A stretch of 6,438 nucleotides of DNA, taken from the NCBI GenBank assembly GCA_017961965.1, contig JAGCWG010000569.1, forward strand, positions 1 through 6,438, in the 5' to 3' direction. Positions 1-4,533 of this stretch are shown here, in pieces. The notes under the pieces were generated by a model. The model was given only the letters and a program-made list of their open reading frames with translations, was not told the DNA's origin and searched no databases. The position numbers and the translations under genes are program-made. Within the stretch, counting starts at the first letter, position 1. Every line of letters starts with the position of its first letter. Source of the DNA: Bacteroidaceae bacterium. Lineage in GTDB: Bacteria > Bacteroidota > Bacteroidia > Bacteroidales > Bacteroidaceae.

Positions 1-1
1 C

Positions 2-79
2 ATAGACCACTACCCTCTCATCCGTCCTAACCTCTCACGCGACTTCGCCTTCCACTTCGCTGTGGGACTACCGTTCTAA
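2..79 (+). CDS. C-terminal end of an upstream outer-membrane beta-barrel protein (partial)
   Basis: An open frame enters from the left edge and stops at TAA 77-79, giving 25 residues that end DFAFHFAVGLPF. The alternating hydrophobic and polar residues and the terminal aromatic Phe are what is expected for the last transmembrane strand of an outer-membrane beta-barrel, where the C-terminal Phe helps recognition by the BAM machinery. The other two forward frames do not give a comparable ending; one stops at base 30. The family cannot be told from so little. A BamA/TamA-like (Omp85) barrel would fit, but that is a guess. No terminator hairpin is visible directly after the stop; the sequence passes into AT-rich heptamer repeats within a few bases. 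Confidence 0.6.
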   Translation: MDHYPLIRPNLSRDFAFHFAVGLPF

Positions 80-82
80 GGA

Positions 83-120
83 ATTCAAAATGCAAAATTC
101 AGAATTCACAATTCAGAATG
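83..120. repeat. Period-7 AT-rich tandem array (left array of repeat region 1)
   Basis: Five successive heptamers, ATTCAAA, ATGCAAA, ATTCAGA, ATTCACA and ATTCAGA, run without a register change from 83 to 117, followed by a partial ATG. The array starts three bases after the upstream stop codon (77-79). It closely resembles the array at 4438-4468, which also contains ATGCAAA units. The period of 7 is read directly from the sequence. Replication slippage is the simplest origin. Confidence 0.75.
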
Positions 121-153
121 TAAAGTTTATGAATGCCCGCAAAACCACAAATT

Positions 154-192
154 TTAATTACTTCCCTACGGTCAGTGAGACCGCTTCGCTAA
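154..192 (+). repeat. 39-bp dispersed core repeat, copy 1
   Basis: This stretch matches the reverse complement of 3361-3399 at 35 of 39 positions by direct comparison. Both copies contain an inner hairpin of CGGTC and GACCG; here the arms are 169-173 and 179-183 with loop AGTGA. The shared part ends in GAGACCGCTTCGCTAA. Heptamer arrays lie on both sides, 34 bases away on the left and directly adjacent on the right. It has the look of a REP-like or MITE-like intergenic element. I cannot name the family. Confidence 0.75.
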
Positions 193-193
193 G

Positions 194-242
194 TTCTCAA
201 CTCTCAATTCTTAACTCCTAATTCCTAATTCTTAATTCTTAA
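194..242. repeat. Period-7 AT-rich tandem array (right array of repeat region 1)
   Basis: Seven uninterrupted heptamers are present: TTCTCAA, CTCTCAA, TTCTTAA, CTCCTAA, TTCCTAA, TTCTTAA and TTCTTAA. In another register the consensus is AATTCYT. The array abuts the core repeat that ends at 192. Reverse-complemented, its units resemble those at 83-117, so the two arrays could act as imperfect inverted arms around the core. Confidence 0.75.
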
Positions 243-266
243 TTTCCATTTTTCTGCTAATTTTGA

Positions 267-294
267 ATTATGAATTATAAATTATGAAATTAAA
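267..294. repeat. Period-7 array immediately upstream of the aspS -7 box
   Basis: The heptamers ATTATGA, ATTATAA, ATTATGA and AATTAAA run in one register and end four bases before the aspS -7 promoter box at 299. The array therefore fills the place where a -33 element and any upstream promoter contacts would lie. A gain or loss of one unit would shift upstream sequence by 7 bp relative to the -7 box. Confidence 0.65.
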
Positions 295-298
295 ACGC

Positions 299-306
299 TA
301 TCTTTG
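299..306 (+). promoter_or_regulatory. aspS promoter, Bacteroidota -7 box TATCTTTG
   Basis: TATCTTTG matches the TAnnTTTG -7 consensus of the Bacteroidota primary sigma factor. No convincing TTG or TTTG is seen 19-21 bp upstream, because that interval is filled by AATTATGA-type heptamers. Transcription would be expected to begin around 311-315, leaving a leader of about 25 A-rich bases before the ATG at 337. This placement argues against any translation start upstream of 337. Confidence 0.65.
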
Positions 307-336
307 CACGGAAAATATAAATACAACAAAAAAGAT

Positions 337-2121
337 ATGTACAGATCACATACAGCAGGAGAGCTTCGCCTCTCTGATGCAGGCAAGACAGTGACTCTTG
401 CAGGATGGGTACAGCGCACACGAAAGATGGGTGCTTTGACATTCGTTGACCTTCGTGACCGCTACGGCATTACCCAGCTCGTGTTCAACGAGGAAACAAA
501 TGCCGAACTCTGCGCTGAAGCTAACAAGCTCGGACGTGAGTACGTCATTCAGGTAACTGGTGAGGTTGCTGAGCGCTACTCAAAGAACCAGAACATCCCA
601 ACTGGTGAAATCGAAATAAACGTAAACGAACTCGTCGTTCTCAACAAGTCTGTCACTCCTCCATTCACTATCGAGGACGAGAGTGACGGTGGCGACGATA
701 TCCGTATGAAATACCGTTACCTCGACCTTCGTCGTAACGCAGTACGCAAGAACCTTGAGCTTCGTCACAAGTTCTGCATCGCAGTACGCAACTACCTCTC
801 TAACCTCGGATTCCTTGAGGTTGAGACACCTATGCTCATCGGTTCTACACCAGAAGGTGCACGCGACTTCATCGTACCTTCACGCATGAACCCAGGACAG
901 TTCTATGCTCTTCCACAGTCACCTCAGACACTCAAGCAGCTCCTCATGGTAGCAGGCTTCGACCGTTACTTCCAGATTGTTAAGTGTTTCCGTGACGAGG
1001 ACCTCCGTGCTGACCGCCAGCCAGAGTTCACACAGATTGACTGTGAGATGTCATTCGTTACACAGGAGGACATCATCCAGACATTCGAGGGTATGGCAAA
1101 GCACCTCTTCAAGGAGCTTCGCGGTGTTGAACTCAACGAGCCATTCCTCCGTCTCCCATGGATTGAGTGTATGAAGCGTTTCGGTTCAGACAAGCCAGAT
1201 ATGCGTTTCGGCATGGAGTTTGTTGAGCTCAAGACTACAGGCAAGGATGGCGACGCTAATATCTTCCCAGCAGGATTCTCTGTATTCGACGAGGCTGCAT
1301 ACGTAGGTGGTATCTGCGCTACAGGCTGTGCATCATATACACGTAAGGATATCGACAAACTCACAGAGTGGGTTAAGCGTCCACAGATTGGCGCAAAGGG
1401 TCTCGTATATGCACGTGTTGCAGAGGATGGCTCAGTCAAATCTTCTGTTGACAAGTTCTATGGTCAGGACACACTCCAGGCTATCAAGGAGAAGATGAAC
1501 GCACAGCCAGGCGACCTCATCCTTATCCTCTGTGGCGACGATGCAATGAAGACACGCAAGCAGCTTTGCGAACTTCGTCTTGAGATGGGTGAGCGTCTCG
1601 GTCTCCGTGACAAGAACAAGTTTGCCCTCCTTTGGGTTACAGAGTTCCCAATGTTCGAGTGGAGCGATGAGGAAAACCGTCTCATGGCTATGCACCACCC
1701 ATTCACACATCCAATGGACGAGGATATTCCAATGCTCGACACAGACCCAGCAGCAGTACGTGCTGATGCATACGACATGGTATGTAATGGTATCGAAGTC
1801 GGTGGTGGTTCAATCCGTATCCACGACCCTAAGCTTCAGGCTAAGATGTTCGAGATTCTTGGTTTCACACCAGAGAAGGCAGAGGAGCAGTTCGGCTTCC
1901 TCATGAATGCATTCAAGTACGGTGCACCTCCTCACGGTGGTCTCGCTTACGGTCTCGACCGTTGGGTATCAATCTTCGCAGGTCTCGACTCAATCCGCGA
2001 CTGTATCGCATTCCCTAAGAACAACAGTGGACGTGATGTCATGCTCGATGCTCCATCATTCGTTGACCAGAAGCAGCTCGACGAAGACTTCATCGCAATC
2101 AATCTTCCAAAAGAGGACTAA
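337..2121 (+). CDS. aspS: Aspartyl-tRNA synthetase (class II, bacterial type)
   Basis: This cytoplasmic enzyme charges tRNA-Asp with aspartate using ATP. The product is 594 residues, close to the roughly 590 of E. coli AspRS. Domains in order: N-terminal OB-fold anticodon-binding domain (about residues 1-110, with [20 protein letters not shown] near 23-42); class II catalytic core with motif 1 around FLEVETPML (159-167), [10 protein letters not shown] (195-204) and motif 2 [16 protein letters not shown] (218-233); the bacterial GAD insertion (about 281-400); and motif 3 GLAYGLDRW (535-543). All signature residues are intact. The frame is open upstream to a TTG at 304, but that codon lies inside the -7 box, so ATG 337, which begins [11 protein letters not shown], is preferred. 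There is no Shine-Dalgarno sequence, only an A-rich leader. Codon use is strongly biased to CTC, CGT, GAC and AAG, as in a highly expressed gene. It is monocistronic, with its own promoter and terminator. Confidence 0.98.
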   Translation: MYRSHTAGELRLSDAGKTVTLAGWVQRTRKMGALTFVDLRDRYGITQLVFNEETNAELCAEANKLGREYVIQVTGEVAERYSKNQNIPTGEIEINVNELVVLNKSVTPPFTIEDESDGGDDIRMKYRYLDLRRNAVRKNLELRHKFCIAVRNYLSNLGFLEVETPMLIGSTPEGARDFIVPSRMNPGQFYALPQSPQTLKQLLMVAGFDRYFQIVKCFRDEDLRADRQPEFTQIDCEMSFVTQEDIIQTFEGMAKHLFKELRGVELNEPFLRLPWIECMKRFGSDKPDMRFGMEFVELKTTGKDGDANIFPAGFSVFDEAAYVGGICATGCASYTRKDIDKLTEWVKRPQIGAKGLVYARVAEDGSVKSSVDKFYGQDTLQAIKEKMNAQPGDLILILCGDDAMKTRKQLCELRLEMGERLGLRDKNKFALLWVTEFPMFEWSDEENRLMAMHHPFTHPMDEDIPMLDTDPAAVRADAYDMVCNGIEVGGGSIRIHDPKLQAKMFEILGFTPEKAEEQFGFLMNAFKYGAPPHGGLAYGLDRWVSIFAGLDSIRDCIAFPKNNSGRDVMLDAPSFVDQKQLDEDFIAINLPKED

Positions 2122-2125
2122 CGCT

Positions 2126-2143
2126 TTAGCCATCCTCGGCTAA
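2126..2143 (+). other. Small hairpin directly after the aspS stop
   Basis: TTAGCC (2126-2131) and GGCTAA (2138-2143) form a perfect 6-bp stem with a 6-base loop, five bases after the aspS stop codon. No T-tract follows, so it is not a terminator by itself. It could help protect the mRNA 3' end or cooperate with the stronger hairpin 18 bases downstream. Confidence 0.35.
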
Positions 2144-2160
2144 GAAACATATAAAATAAG

Positions 2161-2195
2161 GGCAGGAGGCAACATCGCTTCCTGCCTTTTCTTTT
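2161..2195 (+). terminator. Intrinsic terminator of aspS
   Basis: GGCAGGAGGC (2161-2170) pairs with GCTTCCTGCC (2177-2186) through 10 bp including one G-U, with loop AACATC, followed by TTTTCTTTT. The preceding AAG can pair with the first T residues and lengthen the stem. This is a textbook rho-independent terminator about 40 bases after the aspS stop. Confidence 0.9.
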
Positions 2196-2322
2196 CCCAT
2201 TCACCTCGGCAGAAACAGGACGGAAGACAATATTTATCACACACAAATTGCCTAATTTCTCTTTCATTATTCTAAAAACTTACTTTTTTTACTTTTTTCA
2301 ACAAAAAAAGTTTGTGGAACGC

Positions 2323-2352
2323 TTGCCAGTTCGGCAAAAGTCCTTACCTTTG
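2323..2352 (+). promoter_or_regulatory. tRNA-Lys promoter (-33 TTG, 19-bp spacer, -7 TACCTTTG)
   Basis: TTG at 2323-2325 and TACCTTTG at 2345-2352 are separated by 19 bp, matching the Bacteroidota layout of a -33 TTG/TTTG and a -7 TAnnTTTG. It is the best-formed promoter in the window, as expected for a stable RNA gene. An A/T-tract region upstream contains a possible hairpin, ACTTTTTT (2291-2298) with AAAAAAGT (2304-2311), which could act as an UP-like element; that role is inferred. The start of transcription would be near 2358-2360, leaving about 40 bases to be removed from the tRNA 5' end. Confidence 0.8.
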
Positions 2353-2397
2353 CACCGCAATTGAGAAAAACAACATAATGTAGCTCTCAACAAGCAT

Positions 2398-2470
2398 GCG
2401 TCCTTAGCTCAGCTGGTAGAGCAATTGACTCTTAATCAATGGGTCCAGGGTTCGAGCCCCTGAGGGCGTA
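2398..2470 (+). tRNA. tRNA-Lys, anticodon CUU
   Basis: The 73-nt cloverleaf is complete apart from the CCA tail. The acceptor arm is GCGTCCT (2398-2404) with AGGGCGT (2463-2469). The D arm is GCTC/GAGC with the GG of the D loop. The anticodon stem is ATTGA/TCAAT around loop CTCTTAA, with anticodon CTT at 2431-2433, which reads AAG. The variable loop is GGGTC, and the T arm is CAGGG/CCCTG around TTCGAGC. Discriminator A73 is at 2470. CCA is not encoded (CAA follows), so it must be added by the nucleotidyltransferase. Two acceptor pairs are wobbles, G1-U72 and U4-G69. It has its own promoter and terminator. Confidence 0.97.
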
Positions 2471-2471
2471 C

Positions 2472-2506
2472 AAAGAGGAGGATAACATTTGTCTTCCTCT
2501 TTTTTT
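2472..2506 (+). terminator. Intrinsic terminator of tRNA-Lys
   Basis: AAAGAGGAGGA (2472-2482) pairs with TCTTCCTCTTT (2492-2502) through 11 bp with one G-U, with a 9-base loop. The T run covers 2500-2506, four of which lie beyond the stem. It starts two bases after the tRNA 3' end and finishes 19 bases before the next start codon. The loop reads TAACATTTG, which is the -7 box pattern with one extra base. Confidence 0.85.
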
Positions 2507-2525
2507 ATACAAATAATCTAAACTA

Positions 2526-3335
2526 ATGCTCACATTCTTCAGTTTCGGAAGTGGCAGTTGTGGCAACTGCTATTACATAAGTACTGGAACCGACGCCATC
2601 CTCGTAGATGCAGGCGTGGGCATTAGGCGTTTTAAAAAGAATGTGCGTGAGTACGGACTCAACACATCCATCATCCGCGGTGTACTCATCACTCACGACC
2701 ATGCCGACCACATCAAGAACGCAGGTCTTCTGAGCAATGAATATCATATACCAGTGTATGCCACGGCACTTGTACACGAGGGAATCAACCGCAATTATCA
2801 GGTCAAGAACAAGGTGGATGCAGAACACGCCGTCAAGATTATTCCTGACGAGCAATTCGAGGTAGGCCCATTCAAGGTAACACCTTTCATCCTTCCTCAC
2901 GACGCATCCGAGAACGTAGGCTACCACATCGAGGCGGAAGACACAACGTTCACCGTGATGACTGACGTAGGTGCAGTCACTGACAACGTGAACAAGTACA
3001 TACGCCTCAGTCACAACCTCGTCATTGAGGCAAACTACGACAGCGAAATGCTGAAGCAGGGACGCTACCCTGAGATTCTCAAGCAACGTATCAGTTCTGG
3101 CAACGGACACCTTGCCAACTCCCAAACGGCAGAAGCACTCTCCGCCAACTTCCATGAGAATCTCAAACGTGTATGGCTCTGTCACCTCAGTGAGGAGAAC
3201 AATCACCCAGAACTTGCACGCAAGACAATAGATACCCATCTTCGCTCCTTCGGTATCATTGCCGGAGCAGACTACCAGTTGGAAGTGCTGAGAAGAAAGA
3301 TTCCGACAGGACCGTTCAATTTAATTAACAATTGA
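2526..3335 (+). CDS. Metallo-beta-lactamase-fold hydrolase, WalJ/YycJ-like
   Basis: A 269-residue cytoplasmic MBL-fold protein with no signal peptide. The N-terminus FFSFGSGSCGNCYYI is typical of the YycJ/WalJ group. The metal-binding motif HDHADH is at residues 57-62, with further likely ligands at His125 (PHDA), Asp147 (TDVG) and His220 (LCHLSEENNHPE). The segment GNGHLANSQ (192-200) is also characteristic. Homologues are predicted dinuclear-metal phosphodiesterases or nucleases; Bacillus WalJ is linked to cell-wall signalling and DNA replication coordination, and the Bacteroidota substrate is unknown. The start ATG 2526 directly precedes the conserved N-terminus. No TAnnTTTG promoter is seen between the tRNA terminator and this gene, so it may depend on read-through. 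The last residues, NLINN, and the stop codon lie inside an AATT heptamer repeat array, so the C-terminus has probably been remodelled by the repeat. Confidence 0.9.
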   Translation: MLTFFSFGSGSCGNCYYISTGTDAILVDAGVGIRRFKKNVREYGLNTSIIRGVLITHDHADHIKNAGLLSNEYHIPVYATALVHEGINRNYQVKNKVDAEHAVKIIPDEQFEVGPFKVTPFILPHDASENVGYHIEAEDTTFTVMTDVGAVTDNVNKYIRLSHNLVIEANYDSEMLKQGRYPEILKQRISSGNGHLANSQTAEALSANFHENLKRVWLCHLSEENNHPELARKTIDTHLRSFGIIAGADYQLEVLRRKIPTGPFNLINN

Positions 3336-3350
3336 CAATTGATAATTGAT
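3321..3350. repeat. Period-7 array overlapping the end of the MBL gene
   Basis: The units TTAATTA, ACAATTG, ACAATTG and ATAATTG run in a 7-bp register from 3321 to 3348. The first ACAATTG (3328-3334) and the next base carry the end of the MBL reading frame: the stop TGA is 3333-3335. Since 7 is not a multiple of 3, a change of unit number upstream of the stop would alter the reading frame and the C-terminal residues. Confidence 0.7.
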
Positions 3351-3360
3351 TTTTGATAAT

Positions 3361-3399
3361 TTAGCGAAGCGGTCTCTCCGACCGTAGAGAAGAAATTAA
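3361..3399 (-). repeat. 39-bp dispersed core repeat, copy 2 (inverted relative to copy 1)
   Basis: The reverse complement of this segment matches 154-192 at 35 of 39 bases. The inner hairpin CGGTC (3370-3374) and GACCG (3380-3384) is conserved, while the loop differs (TCTCC here). One mismatch to copy 1 is at the left end, one is near the middle, and two are in the hairpin loop, so the stem itself is kept. A heptamer array ends about 12 bases to the left, and a long perfect hairpin overlaps its right end. Confidence 0.75.
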
Positions 3400-3436
3400 G
3401 CCATTCGGATACGTTTAGCATCCGAATGGCTTAATT
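3394..3436. terminator. Perfect 17-bp inverted repeat, likely bidirectional terminator
   Basis: AATTAAGCCATTCGGAT (3394-3410) and ATCCGAATGGCTTAATT (3420-3436) are exact reverse complements, separated by the 9-base loop ACGTTTAGC. The AT-rich outer arms on both sides could supply U-rich 3' ends in either direction (TTAATTATTATT follows on the + strand). It is the only plausible terminator for the MBL gene, 58 bases after its stop. The T-tract is weak compared with the aspS and tRNA terminators. A regulatory palindrome or part of the mobile-looking repeat is an alternative. Confidence 0.6.
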
Positions 3437-3449
3437 ATTATTCGCCACT

Positions 3450-3491
3450 CACTATCAATTCCTCATTCCACATTCCTAATTCCTAATTGTA
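3450..3491. repeat. Period-7 array upstream of the GT5-like gene
   Basis: The heptamers CACTATC, AATTCCT, CATTCCA, CATTCCT, AATTCCT and AATTGTA follow each other in register. The units are nearly the same as those in the right array of region 1 (AATTCCT, AATTCTT). This array closes repeat region 2, which has the same plan as region 1: array, core with hairpin, array. Confidence 0.7.
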
Positions 3492-3557
3492 AAAAAGTTA
3501 AATTTCCTCAATTTTTACCCAAATAACATTCTATAAATCTTAATTATACTGAAAAGC

Positions 3558-3590
3558 TTGCATATTTGTCATATTTTTTATATATCTTTG
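3558..3590 (+). promoter_or_regulatory. Promoter of the GT5-like gene (-7 box TATCTTTG)
   Basis: TATCTTTG at 3583-3590 fits the TAnnTTTG box exactly. A TTG at 3558-3560 lies 22 bp upstream, slightly longer than the usual 19-21 bp. A TTTG at 3565-3568 is too close, at 14 bp. Transcription would start near 3596-3598, giving a leader of roughly 20 bases before ATG 3616. Confidence 0.65.
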
Positions 3591-3615
3591 CATAACTTTT
3601 CGTAAAATTTCGACA

Positions 3616-4437
3616 ATGAAGGCAAAGAAAATATTATTCATCACACAGGAAATGGTTCCATTCGTGCCAGAGAGTCCAAAGGCCCTCATGGGACGATACC
3701 TTCCTCAGGCAATACAAGACAGAAAGCACGAAATCAGAACCTTCACTCCTAAGTGGGGTATCATCAATGAACGTCGCAACCAGTTGCACGAGGTTATCCG
3801 CCTCTCTGGTATGAACCTCATCATCGACGAGACTGACCATCCGCTCATCGTCAAGGTTGCCTCTCTTCAGGCTGCGCACATGCAGATTTACTTCATCGAC
3901 AACGATGACTACTTCATGAAGCGCGACATGACTACCGATGCTGAAGGCAACGAGTACGATGACAACGGCGAAAGAGCCATCTTCTACGCTCGTGGCGTAC
4001 TTGAGACTGTCAAGAAGCTCCGCTGGGTACCAGATGTAATCCACTGTCACGGATGGATTTCTGCCCTTGCGCCACTATACATCAAGAAGGCATACAAGGA
4101 TGAGCCATCATTCTGTGACAGCAAGGTAGTGTTCTCCGTTTCTGCAGGCGACTTCAAGAACGACCTCGGTAAGCACAGCCTTGAGTGCATCCCATTCAAG
4201 GAAGCCGTGATGGAAGACCTCACAGACGTGTGCGGCGATAAGTTCGGCTATACAGAACTTGCCAAGCTTGCCACTAAGTTCTCCGACGGTATCATCCTCG
4301 AAGACCCTAATGTCGATCCATCTATCGTGGAATATGCCAAGGCAAACAACATCCCTGTACTCGACTACGTAGAAGGCGATGCATTCAAGGATGCCTACGA
4401 CGCATTCTACGAGACTGTGATGGGAGGAGAAGAATAA
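3616..4437 (+). CDS. Glycogen/starch synthase-like protein, N-terminal GT5 half only, catalytic residues missing
   Basis: A 273-residue cytoplasmic protein related to the N-terminal Rossmann domain of glycogen synthase GlgA (about 480 residues in full). Seen: KKILFITQEMVPFV at 4-17 matches the first strand of GlgA, and WVPDVIHCHGWISALAPLYI (137-156) matches the GlgA segment containing HAHDWHAGLAP. The family's ADP-glucose motif KxGG is replaced here by PESP (18-21). The position of E. coli Asp21 is Leu24, and the position of catalytic His161 is Ile148. The whole C-terminal domain, which would carry the Lys305 and Glu377 equivalents, is absent. I infer it is not a working glycosyltransferase and may bind a ligand or partner. 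Nothing suggests recent decay: the frame is clean, the codon bias matches its neighbours and the promoter is good. It probably shares a transcript with the DUF4270 gene 96 bp downstream. Annotation pipelines usually call it glycogen synthase, which overstates the evidence. Confidence 0.85.
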   Translation: MKAKKILFITQEMVPFVPESPKALMGRYLPQAIQDRKHEIRTFTPKWGIINERRNQLHEVIRLSGMNLIIDETDHPLIVKVASLQAAHMQIYFIDNDDYFMKRDMTTDAEGNEYDDNGERAIFYARGVLETVKKLRWVPDVIHCHGWISALAPLYIKKAYKDEPSFCDSKVVFSVSAGDFKNDLGKHSLECIPFKEAVMEDLTDVCGDKFGYTELAKLATKFSDGIILEDPNVDPSIVEYAKANNIPVLDYVEGDAFKDAYDAFYETVMGGEE

Positions 4438-4468
4438 ATTAAAAATGCAAAATTCAAGATGCAAAATG
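4438..4468. repeat. Period-7 array directly after the GT5-like stop codon
   Basis: ATTAAAA, ATGCAAA, ATTCAAG, ATGCAAA and a final ATG begin on the base after the stop codon TAA (4435-4437). The units match those of 83-117. No terminator hairpin with a T-tract lies between this gene and the next, consistent with co-transcription. A short TTCCC/GGGAA stem (4472-4476 with 4488-4492) is all that is seen. Confidence 0.7.
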
Positions 4469-4490
4469 CTGTTCCCTGTCAAGTGATGGG

Positions 4491-4533
4491 AATTGAATAA
4501 TTTTGATTATTGAATTCTAAATTATTAATTTAA
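4491..4533. repeat. Period-7 array ending at the DUF4270 start codon
   Basis: AATTGAA, TAATTTT and GATTATT are followed, after a one-base shift, by AATTCTA (4513-4519), AATTATT (4520-4526) and AATTTAA (4527-4533). The next base is the A of the ATG. The array therefore makes up the ribosome-loading region of the DUF4270 gene. It also contains TAATTTTG (4498-4505), which fits the TAnnTTTG promoter box; no -33 element is seen, so an internal promoter is only a weak possibility. Confidence 0.6.

Noticed and set aside
83..242. A CRISPR array
   Set aside because: The units are 7 bp, directly abutting and degenerate; there are no 24-37-bp repeats with unique spacers and no cas genes.
304..336. An 11-codon N-terminal extension of aspS starting at TTG 304
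   Set aside because: TTG 304-306 is the end of the -7 promoter box, and the extension [10 protein letters not shown] is not typical of AspRS; ATG 337 gives the normal length and N-terminus.
966..1454. A 162-codon minus-strand frame inside aspS
   Set aside because: It is Ser/Arg-rich shadow sequence opposite the conserved AspRS catalytic core, with no independent start signals.
2311..2314. TTTG as the -33 element of the tRNA promoter
   Set aside because: It is 30 bp from the -7 box; the TTG at 2323-2325 with a 19-bp spacer fits the known layout.
2398..2470. tRNA-Lys as an attachment site of an integrated element
   Set aside because: No second copy of the tRNA 3' end and no integrase gene are present in the window.
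2523..3239. A 238-codon open frame on the minus strand inside the MBL gene
   Set aside because: It lies wholly opposite a well-supported gene with intact motifs, has no promoter box, and its composition looks like a reverse-strand shadow of biased codon use.
3336..3615. A riboswitch or other structured leader upstream of the GT5-like gene
   Set aside because: The leader from the predicted transcription start to the ATG is only about 20 bases; the strong hairpin at 3394-3436 lies upstream of the promoter.
3634..4050. A 138-codon minus-strand frame opposite the GT5-like gene
   Set aside because: It has no recognisable motif or promoter and is fully contained in a gene with clear homology on the + strand.
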